Source: Pelargonium cotyledonis
Lineage: Eukaryota; Streptophyta; Magnoliopsida; Geraniales; Geraniaceae
Assembly: GCA_036897625.1 (NCBI GenBank)
Contig: JAYMTA010000997.1
Location: 1-22,501, forward strand
Length of the DNA: 22,501 nucleotides
Direction of reading: 5' to 3'
The notes below the pieces were generated by a model. That model did no database searches and was not told the origin of the DNA. It was given only the letters and a program-made list of their open reading frames with translations. The position numbers and the translations under genes are program-made. Position 1 is the stretch's first letter. Every line of letters begins with the position of its first letter. Positions 1-9,128 of the stretch are shown one piece after another.

Positions 1-386
1 AGGCGGCTCGCTCAGCTGAATAGGCGTGAGGTATGATGGGTGGTGAGGAGTCACCACCAAGGTGGCCCGGTGTGAGGCCAGGTGCTAGTAGGACTATGTT
101 TGCCTTGCTGGGTCTCGTTTTAGGACCTGAGATGCCAGAATAGGAGACGCAAACTCAGGGGGAGAGTTGGGGATTGGGTATGGTGGATGTAAAGACAATT
201 ATTGCCGAGGTTTTATCGAGGAAAGGTTATCCTCAAAATTTAGAATCAGCGCATGTAGAATTTTGGTTTACCCGGGTTTCTACGTCATTGTCTAGTTCAC
301 TAGTGATGCGTTTTTACCAACTATGTAATGCTTGCTTTTATTAATAAAATATGAGTTGTTTCATTAAAGAAAAAAAAAAAAAAAAA
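1..386 (+). other. 3' end of a probable retroposed transcript with poly(A) tail
   Basis: The stretch is less AT-rich than what follows and shows no long open frame. A short frame reads RRLAQLNRREV and then stops near position 36, which could be the C-terminus of a truncated coding region. I do not recognise it. An AATAAA signal lies at 343-348 and a run of 17 A begins 22 bases later (370-386), the spacing expected of a polyadenylated RNA copied back into DNA. The source could be a LINE or a processed gene copy. The 5' part is outside the window, so no target-site duplication can be tested. Confidence 0.45.
343..348 (+). promoter_or_regulatory. AATAAA polyadenylation signal ahead of the poly(A) run
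   Basis: A canonical AATAAA sits 22 bases before the 17-A tract at 370-386. The pair marks the 3' end of the presumed retroposed transcript. Confidence 0.45.
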
Positions 387-1746
387 GGTGGTAGACTCAT
401 TTGTAGAATTTGTAGTTGGATCGGGTGGAAGCACTGAAGTGGCAAACAAGAACCCATCCAATTTTGATTTAAATTGTTTGCTACATTTCTTTTTCTTTCC
501 AAATCTCCATTCCCATTCCCGTTTTCTCGAGAATTTGGATATCATTTTCTCGAGAAAATTCACATTCAATCATCTCCTCCCTCTATTCTGACTATCCAAG
601 TCCTGAATTTTGCACCGCCCTTAAACGCCGAGTCGCCTGCAAGCTTCTCGTCAATCCTCCATCCGCCGATCACTCCCCATTTCATTTCGCAGACAAAATC
701 ACCGTACGATCTCTGTGCATTTTCACACACACCGGTTTACGTGTTTCTGATTGTTTCATTACGAAATTTGATGTCAATTAGGTAAGATTCATTTTTGTTT
801 ATGTATTTACTTTGTTTTTCTTTCTTGTGTACGGAAAGCTCTTCAGAATTAAATATTCTTAATGGATTTATAATTGCACTTCTTAAGCAAATTGCATTTG
901 AGCTGGTATGCTGTTCCAAAAAAGTAAAATGGTTAATGAAAATTTTGTTCTTGGGGTTTGTGGATATATATAAATTTTCATATTGTAAATAAAGTCCATC
1001 GAGTTGGTTCTATTTGTTCGTTGCTCTGGTGTAAGAAGGTGTAGAGCGCAAAGTGACCATTCTCACTAAGGTACATAGTTGAGTTTGCTTGAATTTTATG
1101 GGAAGAATTTAAGCTTCTTGATTCTAATCTTTGCATATGAGTTATGTGTTTTGATTTATATCATTCGGAATTTCACTGCGCTGCTAAGTCCACTGTAATG
1201 TTGTTTGTAAGTTCGGATAAGTTGCTCTGGTTGCTGTAATTATTTGTCATTGTTTGTCTTGCAGCTAAGCGGCACAAAATAAGTGTCCAAGGTCTCTTGA
1301 ATTTTTGTCCCAAAATGAATGTCATCTTTTCCATTTTAGTAAGTTAGTTGTGCATGAAAATGTCAATAGTATCCTTATAACAAGTTAGTTAATATCTCTT
1401 AACACGATCATGAGGATACAAGGGCAAATATACAACACTAACTAACTTTTCCTTAATTTTTCTCAAAAAGAAATAAGTACACTCATTTTGGGATGGAGGA
1501 AGTATCTAACTAATATCGGGTTTTAGCACATTGCACATTTCATTGGTAATGCGTGATACTTGTGCCATGCATATATTTTCGTGCGATGTTAACTGCTCTC
1601 TAAAGCTGGTATATTTATTTTTTGGGGTGTGTTGGAGCCTGTGGTCATAATTTGATCTATTCAGCTGTATTTATTTTGACAGGGTACAATTTACTCATAC
1701 TTGACTTGCACTATGCTTCCTTTTCCTCTTAGCTTCTCTATTACAG
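387..1746 (+). promoter_or_regulatory. Promoter, leader and 5'-UTR intron of the DUF707 gene
   Basis: No protein gene is supported here. C/T-rich sequence around 560-720 resembles a plant leader. A good donor (ATTAG then GTAAG) ends a likely non-coding exon at 781, and a good acceptor (TTACAG) opens the next exon at 1747. This implies a 5'-UTR intron of about 965 bases. A second possible acceptor (TTGCAG, exon at 1265) would allow an extra leader exon. Two copies of the 10-base palindrome TTCTCGAGAA lie near 523 and 548. No convincing TATA box was found. Exon boundaries here have no reading frame to support them, so they are less certain than the coding ones. Confidence 0.45.
1300..1505. mobile_element. 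Degraded Stowaway-like MITE in the 5'-UTR intron
   Basis: The right end reads CATTTTGGGATGGAGGAAG followed by TA, which is the typical 'CTTCCTCCATCCCAAAATG' terminus of plant mariner-type MITEs. The left side (TTTTGTCCCAAAATGAATG near 1305) matches it in inverted orientation but has lost its outermost bases. Inside, TAAGTTAGTTGTG near 1340 pairs with the reverse complement of ACACTAACTAACTT near 1434. The element lies inside the presumed leader intron and would be removed from the mature RNA. Confidence 0.6.
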
Positions 1747-1790
1747 GGTTGGTGTTCTTCTCTTCCGAGTTTGAACCAGTTAAAGAATTG

Positions 1791-1849
1791 ATGAACAAAT
1801 GGAAAACCTACTCCTAGCCGTCTCTCCACTTGTACTCTTGCTATCTTAG
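1791..1849 (+). promoter_or_regulatory. Two overlapping upstream ORFs in the DUF707 leader
   Basis: If the exon opening at 1747 is correct, the leader carries two short ORFs before the main start at 1869. One is eight codons (1791-1817, MNKWKTYS). The other is sixteen codons in another frame (1799-1849, MENLLLAVSPLVLLLS). Both end before the main ATG, so reinitiation is possible. The main ATG has A at -3. The two upstream starts have weaker contexts (T and C at -3), so leaky scanning is also likely. Confidence 0.4.
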
Positions 1850-1868
1850 AATTAGAAGACTGACAAAC

Positions 1869-4800
1869 ATGAAGAACTCCTTACGCAGGTACATTACTTC
1901 CAACCAGTTTTGATTGTGGAAAGACAAGTCTTCCACAACGTACATATCAAATCATATGTATTTGATGACACTGGAAGCATATGTTTAACACTGAAATTTG
2001 TTGGGCAGTGCTAGACATACAAAAAGATCTACTGTTCACTCAATGAGAATTTTTGTTACTACCTTTATTGGGGTTGTTTTCGGCCTGTTTTTGGGAACAT
2101 CCTATACAGCATTCTCATCAACTAAGGTTGAAAGTTCTTTAGTTTTTATTTTTTTTATTTTATATTAAACCATTTTAATCTTGTATTTATGCTTCTGTTT
2201 TTCAATCATTTTGCTGGTTTTACCTTAGAAAAGGAAAAAAAAAAATCAAATATTTGGTATTATTAAAGCAATATTACTTATGCTATATATAAATTTGGTA
2301 GGAGGATTCCTCATCCAGCCTTGTTCCTTCTGATGATCTGACATACATAGAGGACAAGTATTCTTTTCTTTCAACTCATATACTCTTAGATGCTTGGTAT
2401 TCTATGAGGAGTAGAGGCATCCGACCATACAAATATAATGTCTCAAAGGTACATCCAACTTCATTAATTTGTACTAGTGCTATAGACAATGTACTTGGCT
2501 ACCGATCTGCATGAGAAAACTATAATCAGATCATGCTCTTGCTACACCACCACTGTAACTCTTATTCAACGAATGCAAACATTACTTCGTTGAATAATTG
2601 ATCAAACTTTTTTTTTTTTTTAAGCTTTTATGTACAATGAGTTTGGTTATACTGAAAGCATATTATCATACCATATCATTTCCTTTTATCTATTTGAGCT
2701 CCGGCAAGAATGTTTGTATCTATGGATCTACTCATGTCCTATGTCTAGGCGTGCGTTCATGTGAACTTTCTGTTTCCTGTCAAATACATTGATGTACCAT
2801 GTACTGCTTGGTAGCATGTTGCATTCGATATTGCTCTATGAGATGCGTTTGCTCTTCATGATGTTCTATATTCTACCACTGACCCTTTATTTTATGCAGA
2901 TTTGGGTTCCAACAAATCCTCATGGTGCTGAAAGATTACCTTCGGGAATTGTTGTACCTGAGACAGATCTCAATCCTCGCAGAGTGTGGGGTCTACCCAG
3001 TGAGGTGTGTGCCTTTATTATTAACAAAATAGAAACACATATCTGTGTTGCACCGATACCGACACACGACATGATTTGTGACAGAATTTGCCATTTAAAA
3101 AAATACTACAAAATACGTCACCGGAACATTAATTTTTGTAATTTTAAAAATATTTTCAAATAGAAAATTATGTGTGTTTATGATTGTTAATTATATTGAA
3201 ATTAAACTTGATAGTATATCATACTAATATTGATGTAAGTTGAATCTAAGTAAACAACACAAATAATGTCTCACAAACAATAATATAAAAGCGAAGTGAT
3301 TACAAAACATGGACAAAATAACATAGGCAGTTTTTGAAATAGGGCACTAAGTGTTGAAAGAGTGTCATGTCCGATTCAAGCCTCGGACACCGACACGCTG
3401 TTGGAGGAGAGTGTTGGTGCTTCATAGATAGATATATATGACTACTGTATTGGCAGTCATTAATTAGTTTTTCTACAAGTTTGTGAATCCGAAATCAGTA
3501 GATGGATACGAAGAACAATTGGTCGTTGAATTAGAAAACAAGAGGCATTAATAAATCAGTGGCCAGTGAATTAAGCAACATCAACATTTTGATCAAAAAT
3601 TTGTATTTACTATGGCAGGATTTAACCATCAAGACGAAATATCTTGTAACCTTCACTGTTGGCGTGAATCAGAAGAACAACATTGATGCTGCAGTTAAAA
3701 AGGTCTGTCTGCTCTTTCTCTCTCCCCCTCTTAACACACAGACATTCTAATTAATCAATTGTTCTTTCACAAAAGTTCTCAGATAATTTTACCATTATGT
3801 TGTTTCACTATGATGGTTGGACAACTGAATGGGAAGAGTTTGAGTGGTCAAACCGAGCTATCCATGTGAGTGTTCAGAGACAATCTAAGTGGTGAGTACT
3901 TGTTTCTCCTACAGCAGTGCCATCCTAATCAACTAATGAAATTTTGGTAGATCTATGCTGATTTAACTTTTCCTGTGCATTTTCTGAAATTTGGCCAAGG
4001 TGGTATGCCAAACGTTTTCTTCATCCTGATATTGTGGCATCATATGAATACATATTCATCTGGGACGAGGACCTGGGGCTGGAGAATTTTGATGCAGAGG
4101 AGTGAGTGCTCATTTGTTTACTACCCTAACTAGAATGAATATAGAATTAGAATATTAAGGTTTGGATCCTCTTATATATATGCTCCAGATACATAAAATT
4201 GGTAAGGAAGCACAACCTACACATCTCACAGCCTGGTTTAGACCCGAAAAGTGGGTTAACATGGCAAATGACTAAGAGAAGAGAAGGCAGTGAAGTTCAC
4301 AAGTAAGAACTACACTATTCATCAACTTCCATTCATTTTGTATCCATAAAGATAAATTTACCTCATCAGAGCCTCTTATAAAGTTTTACTTTTACCATGT
4401 TTTTTCTTGACAGAGAGGCTGAGGAGAGAGCTGGTTGGTGCAGACATCCACATTTGCCTCCATGTGCAGCGTACGTTTAAAATTCTTTATCTTCAATAAT
4501 TGTACATAACTTGATGATTTGTAGAGGCAAATCTAAGGAGCTAAATTTGCAGTTTTGTAGAGATTATGGCTACTGTCTTCTCTCATGATGCATGGCGTTG
4601 CGTTTGGTATATGCTTCAGGTATAACTTTTATCATATTCTTTTTATTCAATAAAGGAGCGGTGCAATTATTCTTTATCCTCTCTGGATCGAGGTCTCTTT
4701 GAAGCATAAATCCTGAAATTGTATTTACTTATTTCCATTGCAGAATGACTTGGTTCATGGTTGGGGCCTCGATTTTGCTCTTAGGAAATGCGTTGAGGTT

Positions 4801-5025
4801 TCCTTGCCAATTCCCCCTCTCTGCTCCTTTAATCAACTCTTGTTGTTTATGTCGTAATAGTATCACAATTTGCTAAATATCAGCCTGCTCATGAGAAAAT
4901 AGGAGTTGTGGATTCACAGTGGATTGTTCATAAGGGTATTCCCACACTTAATCAGGTAAACTCTAACAATCAGCCATGTTTTAATATTCATGAATTAGAG
5001 TAACCTGTGAAAGTAACTTACATTG

Positions 5026-5062
<37 letters not shown>

Positions 5063-5502
5063 AGAGTTTCTCTTCTCCTTTCCAACAAGGGAAGGCACAT
5101 AATGGGACGACAGCATGGGAAGGGGTACGAGTTTCCTGTACTTATTAACTCTCCCTGTTTTCGCTCTCATCATTATTGTCCTCGCATGACACAAGAACTG
5201 AATGAATTATTTCCGTAGTCCAACATTTAAACAAGGAACACAATCATTTACTTAAAACCTCACCATTAGTTAGTACGTATATAGCTTAAAGTAGCTGTTG
5301 TAACTGTGTGTGATGTTTGTTTGTTCAGGTGAGACAGAGGTGTATCAATGAATGGGGAACGTTTCACCAACGATTATTGTCCGCAGAGATAAACTACTAC
5401 AAGTCTAAGGGAATGAGAGTTGTTCTATACAACTCCACCACTATTGCCAATCTGCAAAACGCCACATCTCATGCCAATCCGCCGAACTCCACAGCTCATT
5501 AG
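1869..5502 (+). CDS. DUF707 family protein, Golgi/ER type II membrane anchor, 429 aa
   Basis: Coding exons: 1869-1888, 2009-2126, 2302-2448, 2900-3004, 3619-3702, 3776-3891, 4000-4101, 4189-4302, 4414-4470, 4553-4619, 4744-4797, 4884-4955, 5065-5124, 5329-5502. All introns are GT-AG, and the joined frame is open for 429 codons to a TAG. The start is the first ATG in this frame of the exon and gives a basic N-terminus, then a hydrophobic segment (about residues 20-40, IFVTTFIGVVFGLFLG) typical of a signal anchor. A Golgi or ER location is inferred. The body carries family-typical blocks: IWVPTNPHGAERLP, LVTFTVGVNQKNNIDAAVKK, MLFHYDGWTTEWEEFEWS, YIFIWDEDLGLENFDAEEY, ISQPGLDP, GWCRHPHLPPCAAFVEIM, NDLVHGWGLDFALRKC and VVDSQWIVHKGIPTL. 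The DED in IWDED recalls the DxD motif of GT-A glycosyltransferases, but that activity is only inferred. Databases often call these proteins 'lysine ketoglutarate reductase trans-splicing related', a name that does not state a demonstrated function. Length and domain order look normal and no break is seen. Confidence 0.93.
3047..3431. mobile_element. Inverted-repeat element inside intron 4 of the DUF707 gene
   Basis: Intron 4 (3005-3618) is the longest intron between coding exons. It holds CACCGATACCGACACACGAC near 3051 and, facing it, a right-hand block with GGACACCGACACG near 3386 and GTGTTGGTGCTTCATAG near 3412. The reverse complement of the last block begins CTATGAAGCACC, and the two ends match imperfectly in inverted orientation. 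The interior is AT-rich and non-coding. The family and exact ends are uncertain. It may be an old MITE. Confidence 0.35.
5031..5061 (+). repeat. (CTG)n microsatellite at the 3' splice site of intron 12
   Basis: About ten uninterrupted GCT/CTG units run directly into the acceptor: the repeat ends, TAG follows, and exon 13 starts at 5065. The trinucleotide run contains no AG, so the first AG after it is the one used. The repeat sits where the polypyrimidine tract should be. Confidence 0.9.
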
Positions 5503-5587
5503 TGGCATTGCTCAAAGGCTTATTACCAGTCAGTGTAACTTCATGACCTTCAGTGAGCAGCAGCCACTTACATTACAGTATGCTATA

Positions 5588-5593
5588 AATAAA
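5588..5593 (+). promoter_or_regulatory. Candidate polyadenylation signal of the DUF707 gene
   Basis: AATAAA lies 86 bases after the TAG stop at 5500-5502. It is the nearest canonical signal and would give a 3' UTR of a little over 100 bases. Plant signals are degenerate, so a later site is possible. Confidence 0.4.
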
Positions 5594-6149
5594 GCTATTT
5601 CCATTGGCTTGTTTGGTTCTTAGCCAGCATTGCACATACATGAAGGAGCCCCCAAAAAAGCGGTTAGTAGTTGAGTTAATAATTTGTTTTCTATTAAACT
5701 TCTGAATTTTGTATAGATTCATTATTGTATAGGTATATTGGGTTGGAAATGACACTTCAATAATCATAAAAAGATGTAAGATACTGTGGTTTTGTTCCAG
5801 TTTTATCGGATGTTCCCGAAGGGCCAAAGATATTGTGGTTAATGTATGTAATATGATCATTTCACCATTAAGCCTGTGGATTTGTAGTTCTCAGAAATAC
5901 TGCAAATTATTTGATGGGTCTGATAGAATTCATCACAAGCTCGATCTAAACACAAACACAAACACAGCAACAACCTAAAAACAAGCTGGTACTAGCTAGT
6001 CTTGAAGATCAGTTAAATCAATAAGGTGATGACACCTCATTGACTTCTCAAATTACAATTCTCAAATTGCAACTGATATATTAGTTAATGTATATATATA
6101 TATATATGCATGAAACCCATTAATTAAATGTAAATATATAATTGATTAC
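5594..6149. other. Intergenic stretch between the DUF707 gene and the CAD-like pseudogene
   Basis: AT-rich DNA with no supported gene. A TA dinucleotide run of about nine units lies near 6091-6108. I searched the minus strand here for the missing last exon of the pseudogene (a block like [12 protein letters not shown]) and did not see it. Confidence 0.6.
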
Positions 6150-6887
6150 CAAGGATCAAAGGAAACACTTGTAGCTCAAGTGGTTTTGTTGGCAAACCAA
6201 CCATAACAAGCTTTCCATGATTCCTCAACAGACCAAGCAATGGCATTATTGAATGTGAAGCAGAGACTGTGTCCAAGATACCATCCATTGTTCCAATAGC
6301 ACTCTGTACTGCCAACAATTAGTTTGATTTTTAACAAATTTCCGTTGCAGTTTGCAACTTTTCTTGTAATGTACCTGCATTTGTTGTTGGTCTCGGCTAA
6401 CCAGAAACGAATCTGCACCAAGATGGTCCAAAGGCTCCTCTTTCTTGCTAGGAGAGGTACTAATAACGGAAACTTTTGCACCAAAAGCTTTGGCAAATTT
6501 GACAGCCACATGACCAAGACCACCAAGGCCTACAATACCAACGTACTTGCCTGGTTCAGCGAGACCGCAGAATTTTAAGGGACTGCAGACAGTGATCCCA
6601 CAGCAGAGGAGAGGAGCTCCGGCGTCAGGCGGGAGGTTGTCCGGGAAATGGACGACGTAGCGTTCCTTGGCCACCATGGTGTCGGAGTAGCCACCGTAGG
6701 TGATGGCTCCGTCGTAGTAGTTGAGAGAATTGAAGGTGGTGATGATTTTGGGGCAGTTACTTTCAAGGTCATTTGTGCAGTCGTCGCAAGAATTGCAAGC
6801 GCCAACAAAAAAGTATCGTACCCCAACTTTGTCTCCAATTTTTGAACCTTGCTCCCAACTTCTGTCACTTCCCCTACTATTTCATGC
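6150..6887 (-). pseudogene. CAD-like alcohol dehydrogenase pseudogene (exons 3 and 4 only, frameshifted)
   Basis: Two minus-strand exon remnants correspond to exons 3 and 4 of the intact gene at 9129-10721: 6375-6887 and 6150-6303, with splice sites conserved at the same codons. The remnant keeps [14 protein letters not shown], the four structural-zinc cysteines ([10 protein letters not shown], then ESNC), [12 protein letters not shown] with the catalytic-zinc cysteine, the NADP-binding GLGGLG and [10 protein letters not shown]. Exons 1 and 2, which carry the first catalytic-zinc Cys, are absent, and so is the last exon. Between SKV and GDK the DNA is 7 bases shorter than the neighbour (CAAAAATT near 6836-6845), which throws the frame. 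After that shift the frame is open to the end of exon 4. No promoter was found. A working protein is not possible from this locus. The open remaining frame suggests the damage is recent. Confidence 0.88.
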
Positions 6888-8145
6888 CTGTCATTTCAAC
6901 ACACCACTCACGTTTCAAGATAGTCATAAAACATCACTTGGTGCCCATATTTGTCCCAAGTAGCGTCATGCTCGGATCCATTTACTTTGTCTTTCTTGCT
7001 TGAGAGTAGAGCCGGCCCAAATTTACTTTGTCTTTCTTGCTTGAGAATAATAATTTATGTTTTAGTATTGGCCCACCCTTGAGAATTAAAATCACTCAGT
7101 AAGGCCATACTTGAGAATTAAACTCACTTAGTAAAAACCAAACATTACATGGGCCCAAAAAAAATCAAATTTAGAAAAAAACTATAAAATTAGTTATCCG
7201 TAAATTTATTAGCTATAAAATTGATACTCTTGATTATATTATTGATACAATTAGTTATTGATTAATTCAATAAACTCACTGTAGTATTAATTATATGATT
7301 TATTACATTATATTTTCACATTAATATGAAATATAATTAATTTTTACTAGTAAATTCTAAGTTACAATGGAAATATATTTAAATTAAATAAAAATATTCA
7401 ATTTAAACTCTAAGAGTTGACTTGATAGTGATTAATGTGGTTTGCTTTCTCCTTAATCACCCGATGTTCAAAAGTTGGGGTCATGCACTCAAACGATGTA
7501 GGGTACGTTTCAAAGAATTTCTGTTAAAAAAAAAAATTTCGAAGTACGCAAAAAATGACATAAAACCGTTATTACTTGTCATCAAATATAATAAAAGAAA
7601 AAAGTCATATATAAAATTGAAGAAATCAATTTTTTTTTTTTGCCTACCCTATGCTCTCATGCTGGCTCCGCCACTGAATCTAGTTGACCTCCTACGTACA
7701 ACTTGTTTCCAATTGACACGTCATTGAGGCCGGCCATGTCACCCTTCCACGTAAGCCGACCTCGCCATGTCATCTCCCTACACTTCATTGACCTAAACAT
7801 TGTGTTTCATTGTACGTCATTGCATTTTTTGTATTTAGTACATGATCCGATTTTCAGTGCACAGAATCAGCGACGAAATCTCTGTCGCTAAGCTTAGTCA
7901 TCTTCAATCAGGGACAGAATTTGTTTCATTTTTTGTTTTTAGTACATAATTTCCTTTAAATTGTATATTAAACTATAAAGTCATGAAGTCACAACTAGTG
8001 TAAAACTGTAATAATACTGTTACTAAAAAGCCTGTAAATTGGCTACTCATTTTGTACTTCAGCATTGCAGAAATAATAAAAGTATTATTTAGTAAACTAT
8101 CTTCTTTTCTTTTTACTTTTGTGCGTCACCATTTGTCACTCCAAA
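6888..8145. other. AT-rich intergenic DNA with short repeats and a hAT-like end
   Basis: No gene is supported. Tandem copies of TTTACTTTGTCTTTCTTGCT start near 6979 and 7021. Two copies of a block starting CTTGAGAATTAAA lie near 7078 and 7110. At 7663-7676 TGGCTCCGCCACTG matches a hAT-type terminus (reverse complement CAGTGGCGGAGCCA), but no left end was found. Near 7870 AGCGAC and GTCGCT form a short hairpin like the subterminal repeats of the CACTA element at 22280. Confidence 0.5.
6979..7048. repeat. Imperfect direct repeat, two copies
   Basis: TTTACTTTGTCTTTCTTGCT followed by TGAGA occurs at about 6979 and again at about 7021, separated by a short spacer. This looks like a simple local duplication. 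Confidence 0.7.
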
Positions 8146-8148
8146 TTA

Positions 8149-8835
8149 GGCCTTGTTTGGTAAGTTTACTTCATGTCTGTAGAGGAAAAATGTCTATAAG
8201 ATAGCTGAAAGAAGTTCATATTGTCTATAGAAAATATGACGTTTGTTTGGTAAAAAAAATGTCTGGAAGGAGTTTGAGAAAAAAAAATTATTGTTTGGTA
8301 AAATTATTTAAAAGGAGGGGTATTATTATGAAATAACCACATTGCCCGGTAACAAACTTGGAGGTAAACCCACATATATATGTGGCCTTACCGTTTGACC
8401 AATATACCTCACATTTTATAGGGTCCACCGCACAGGCATAAGAAGAGGATGTAAACTCATGATTTACCTTCTGACGGTGTACATTATATTTTAGGGTCCA
8501 CTGTCCAGATACATAACTATGATATAATCAATAGTAAGGTATGTCCATGTTTGTGCGAGGTATATCATACAGTCAGTTAACAGAGAGAGATGGTTGAGAG
8601 GGAGGGAAAGATATGTAATATTACATCACAAAATCAGGGGCAATTTGGGTATGAAATCCCAAATAGACAATTTTACTGTTCCCACAGGAGCAACCCATCT
8701 CTTGTGAGAATAATGTCGTCTATATGAAATGTCTATAGACATTCTTTCCATACCAGACTTACCAAACAAAAAACTCTCCAAAAAATGTCTAGAGACATTT
8801 CATAAAAACGTTTAGTAGAGTTACCAAACAAGGCC
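8149..8835. mobile_element. Tourist-like (PIF/Harbinger-type) non-autonomous element, 687 bp
   Basis: The left end GGCCTTGTTTGGTAA and the right end TTACCAAACAAGGCC are perfect inverted repeats. They are flanked on both sides by the trinucleotide TTA (8146-8148 and 8836-8838), the target duplication expected of PIF/Harbinger elements. Extra copies of TTTGTTTGGTAA follow inside the left end (near 8234 and 8291) and face inward from the right (near 8758), giving nested subterminal repeats. The centre contains a diverged direct repeat built around TAGGGTCCACCG/TAGGGTCCACTG (near 8420 and 8493). No transposase frame is present, so it would need a helper in trans. Confidence 0.8.
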
Positions 8836-8838
8836 TTA

Positions 8839-9128
8839 AACTAGAGCTTATTATAAACAGGACCAGATAGTATTGCTATCAATATTATGACTCAAAAACC
8901 GATTACAAAAACTTTATCTGAAGGAACAATAAGAAGAACAAGGGGATGGATCATTCTCTGTCAGATCCAATACCAAAATTCAAATTTATTAATGTATGAT
9001 TTCCAGCTGGGTAGCTAGACACACAATGACATGGAAACAGAACAATAAATTAACACACCAGTTGCTTATTAGTTACCAATTAGCCAATCTTCAAGTTCAA
9101 CAACAAACAACAACAAAAAAAACAGTCT
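8839..9128. other. 3'-flanking region of the intact CAD-like gene
   Basis: Non-coding. It contains the probable minus-strand 3' UTR just below 9129, including a CAA-rich stretch near 9100-9120. No canonical minus-strand AATAAA was placed with confidence. Confidence 0.5.

Noticed and set aside
321..569. 82-residue minus-strand open frame with a poly-Phe tract
   Set aside because: It is created by reading the poly(A) run on the opposite strand. There is no domain, and it overlaps promoter sequence.
2789..3163. A single 124-residue plus-strand ORF
   Set aside because: Only 2900-3004 is coding (DUF707 exon 4). The rest is intron read-through.
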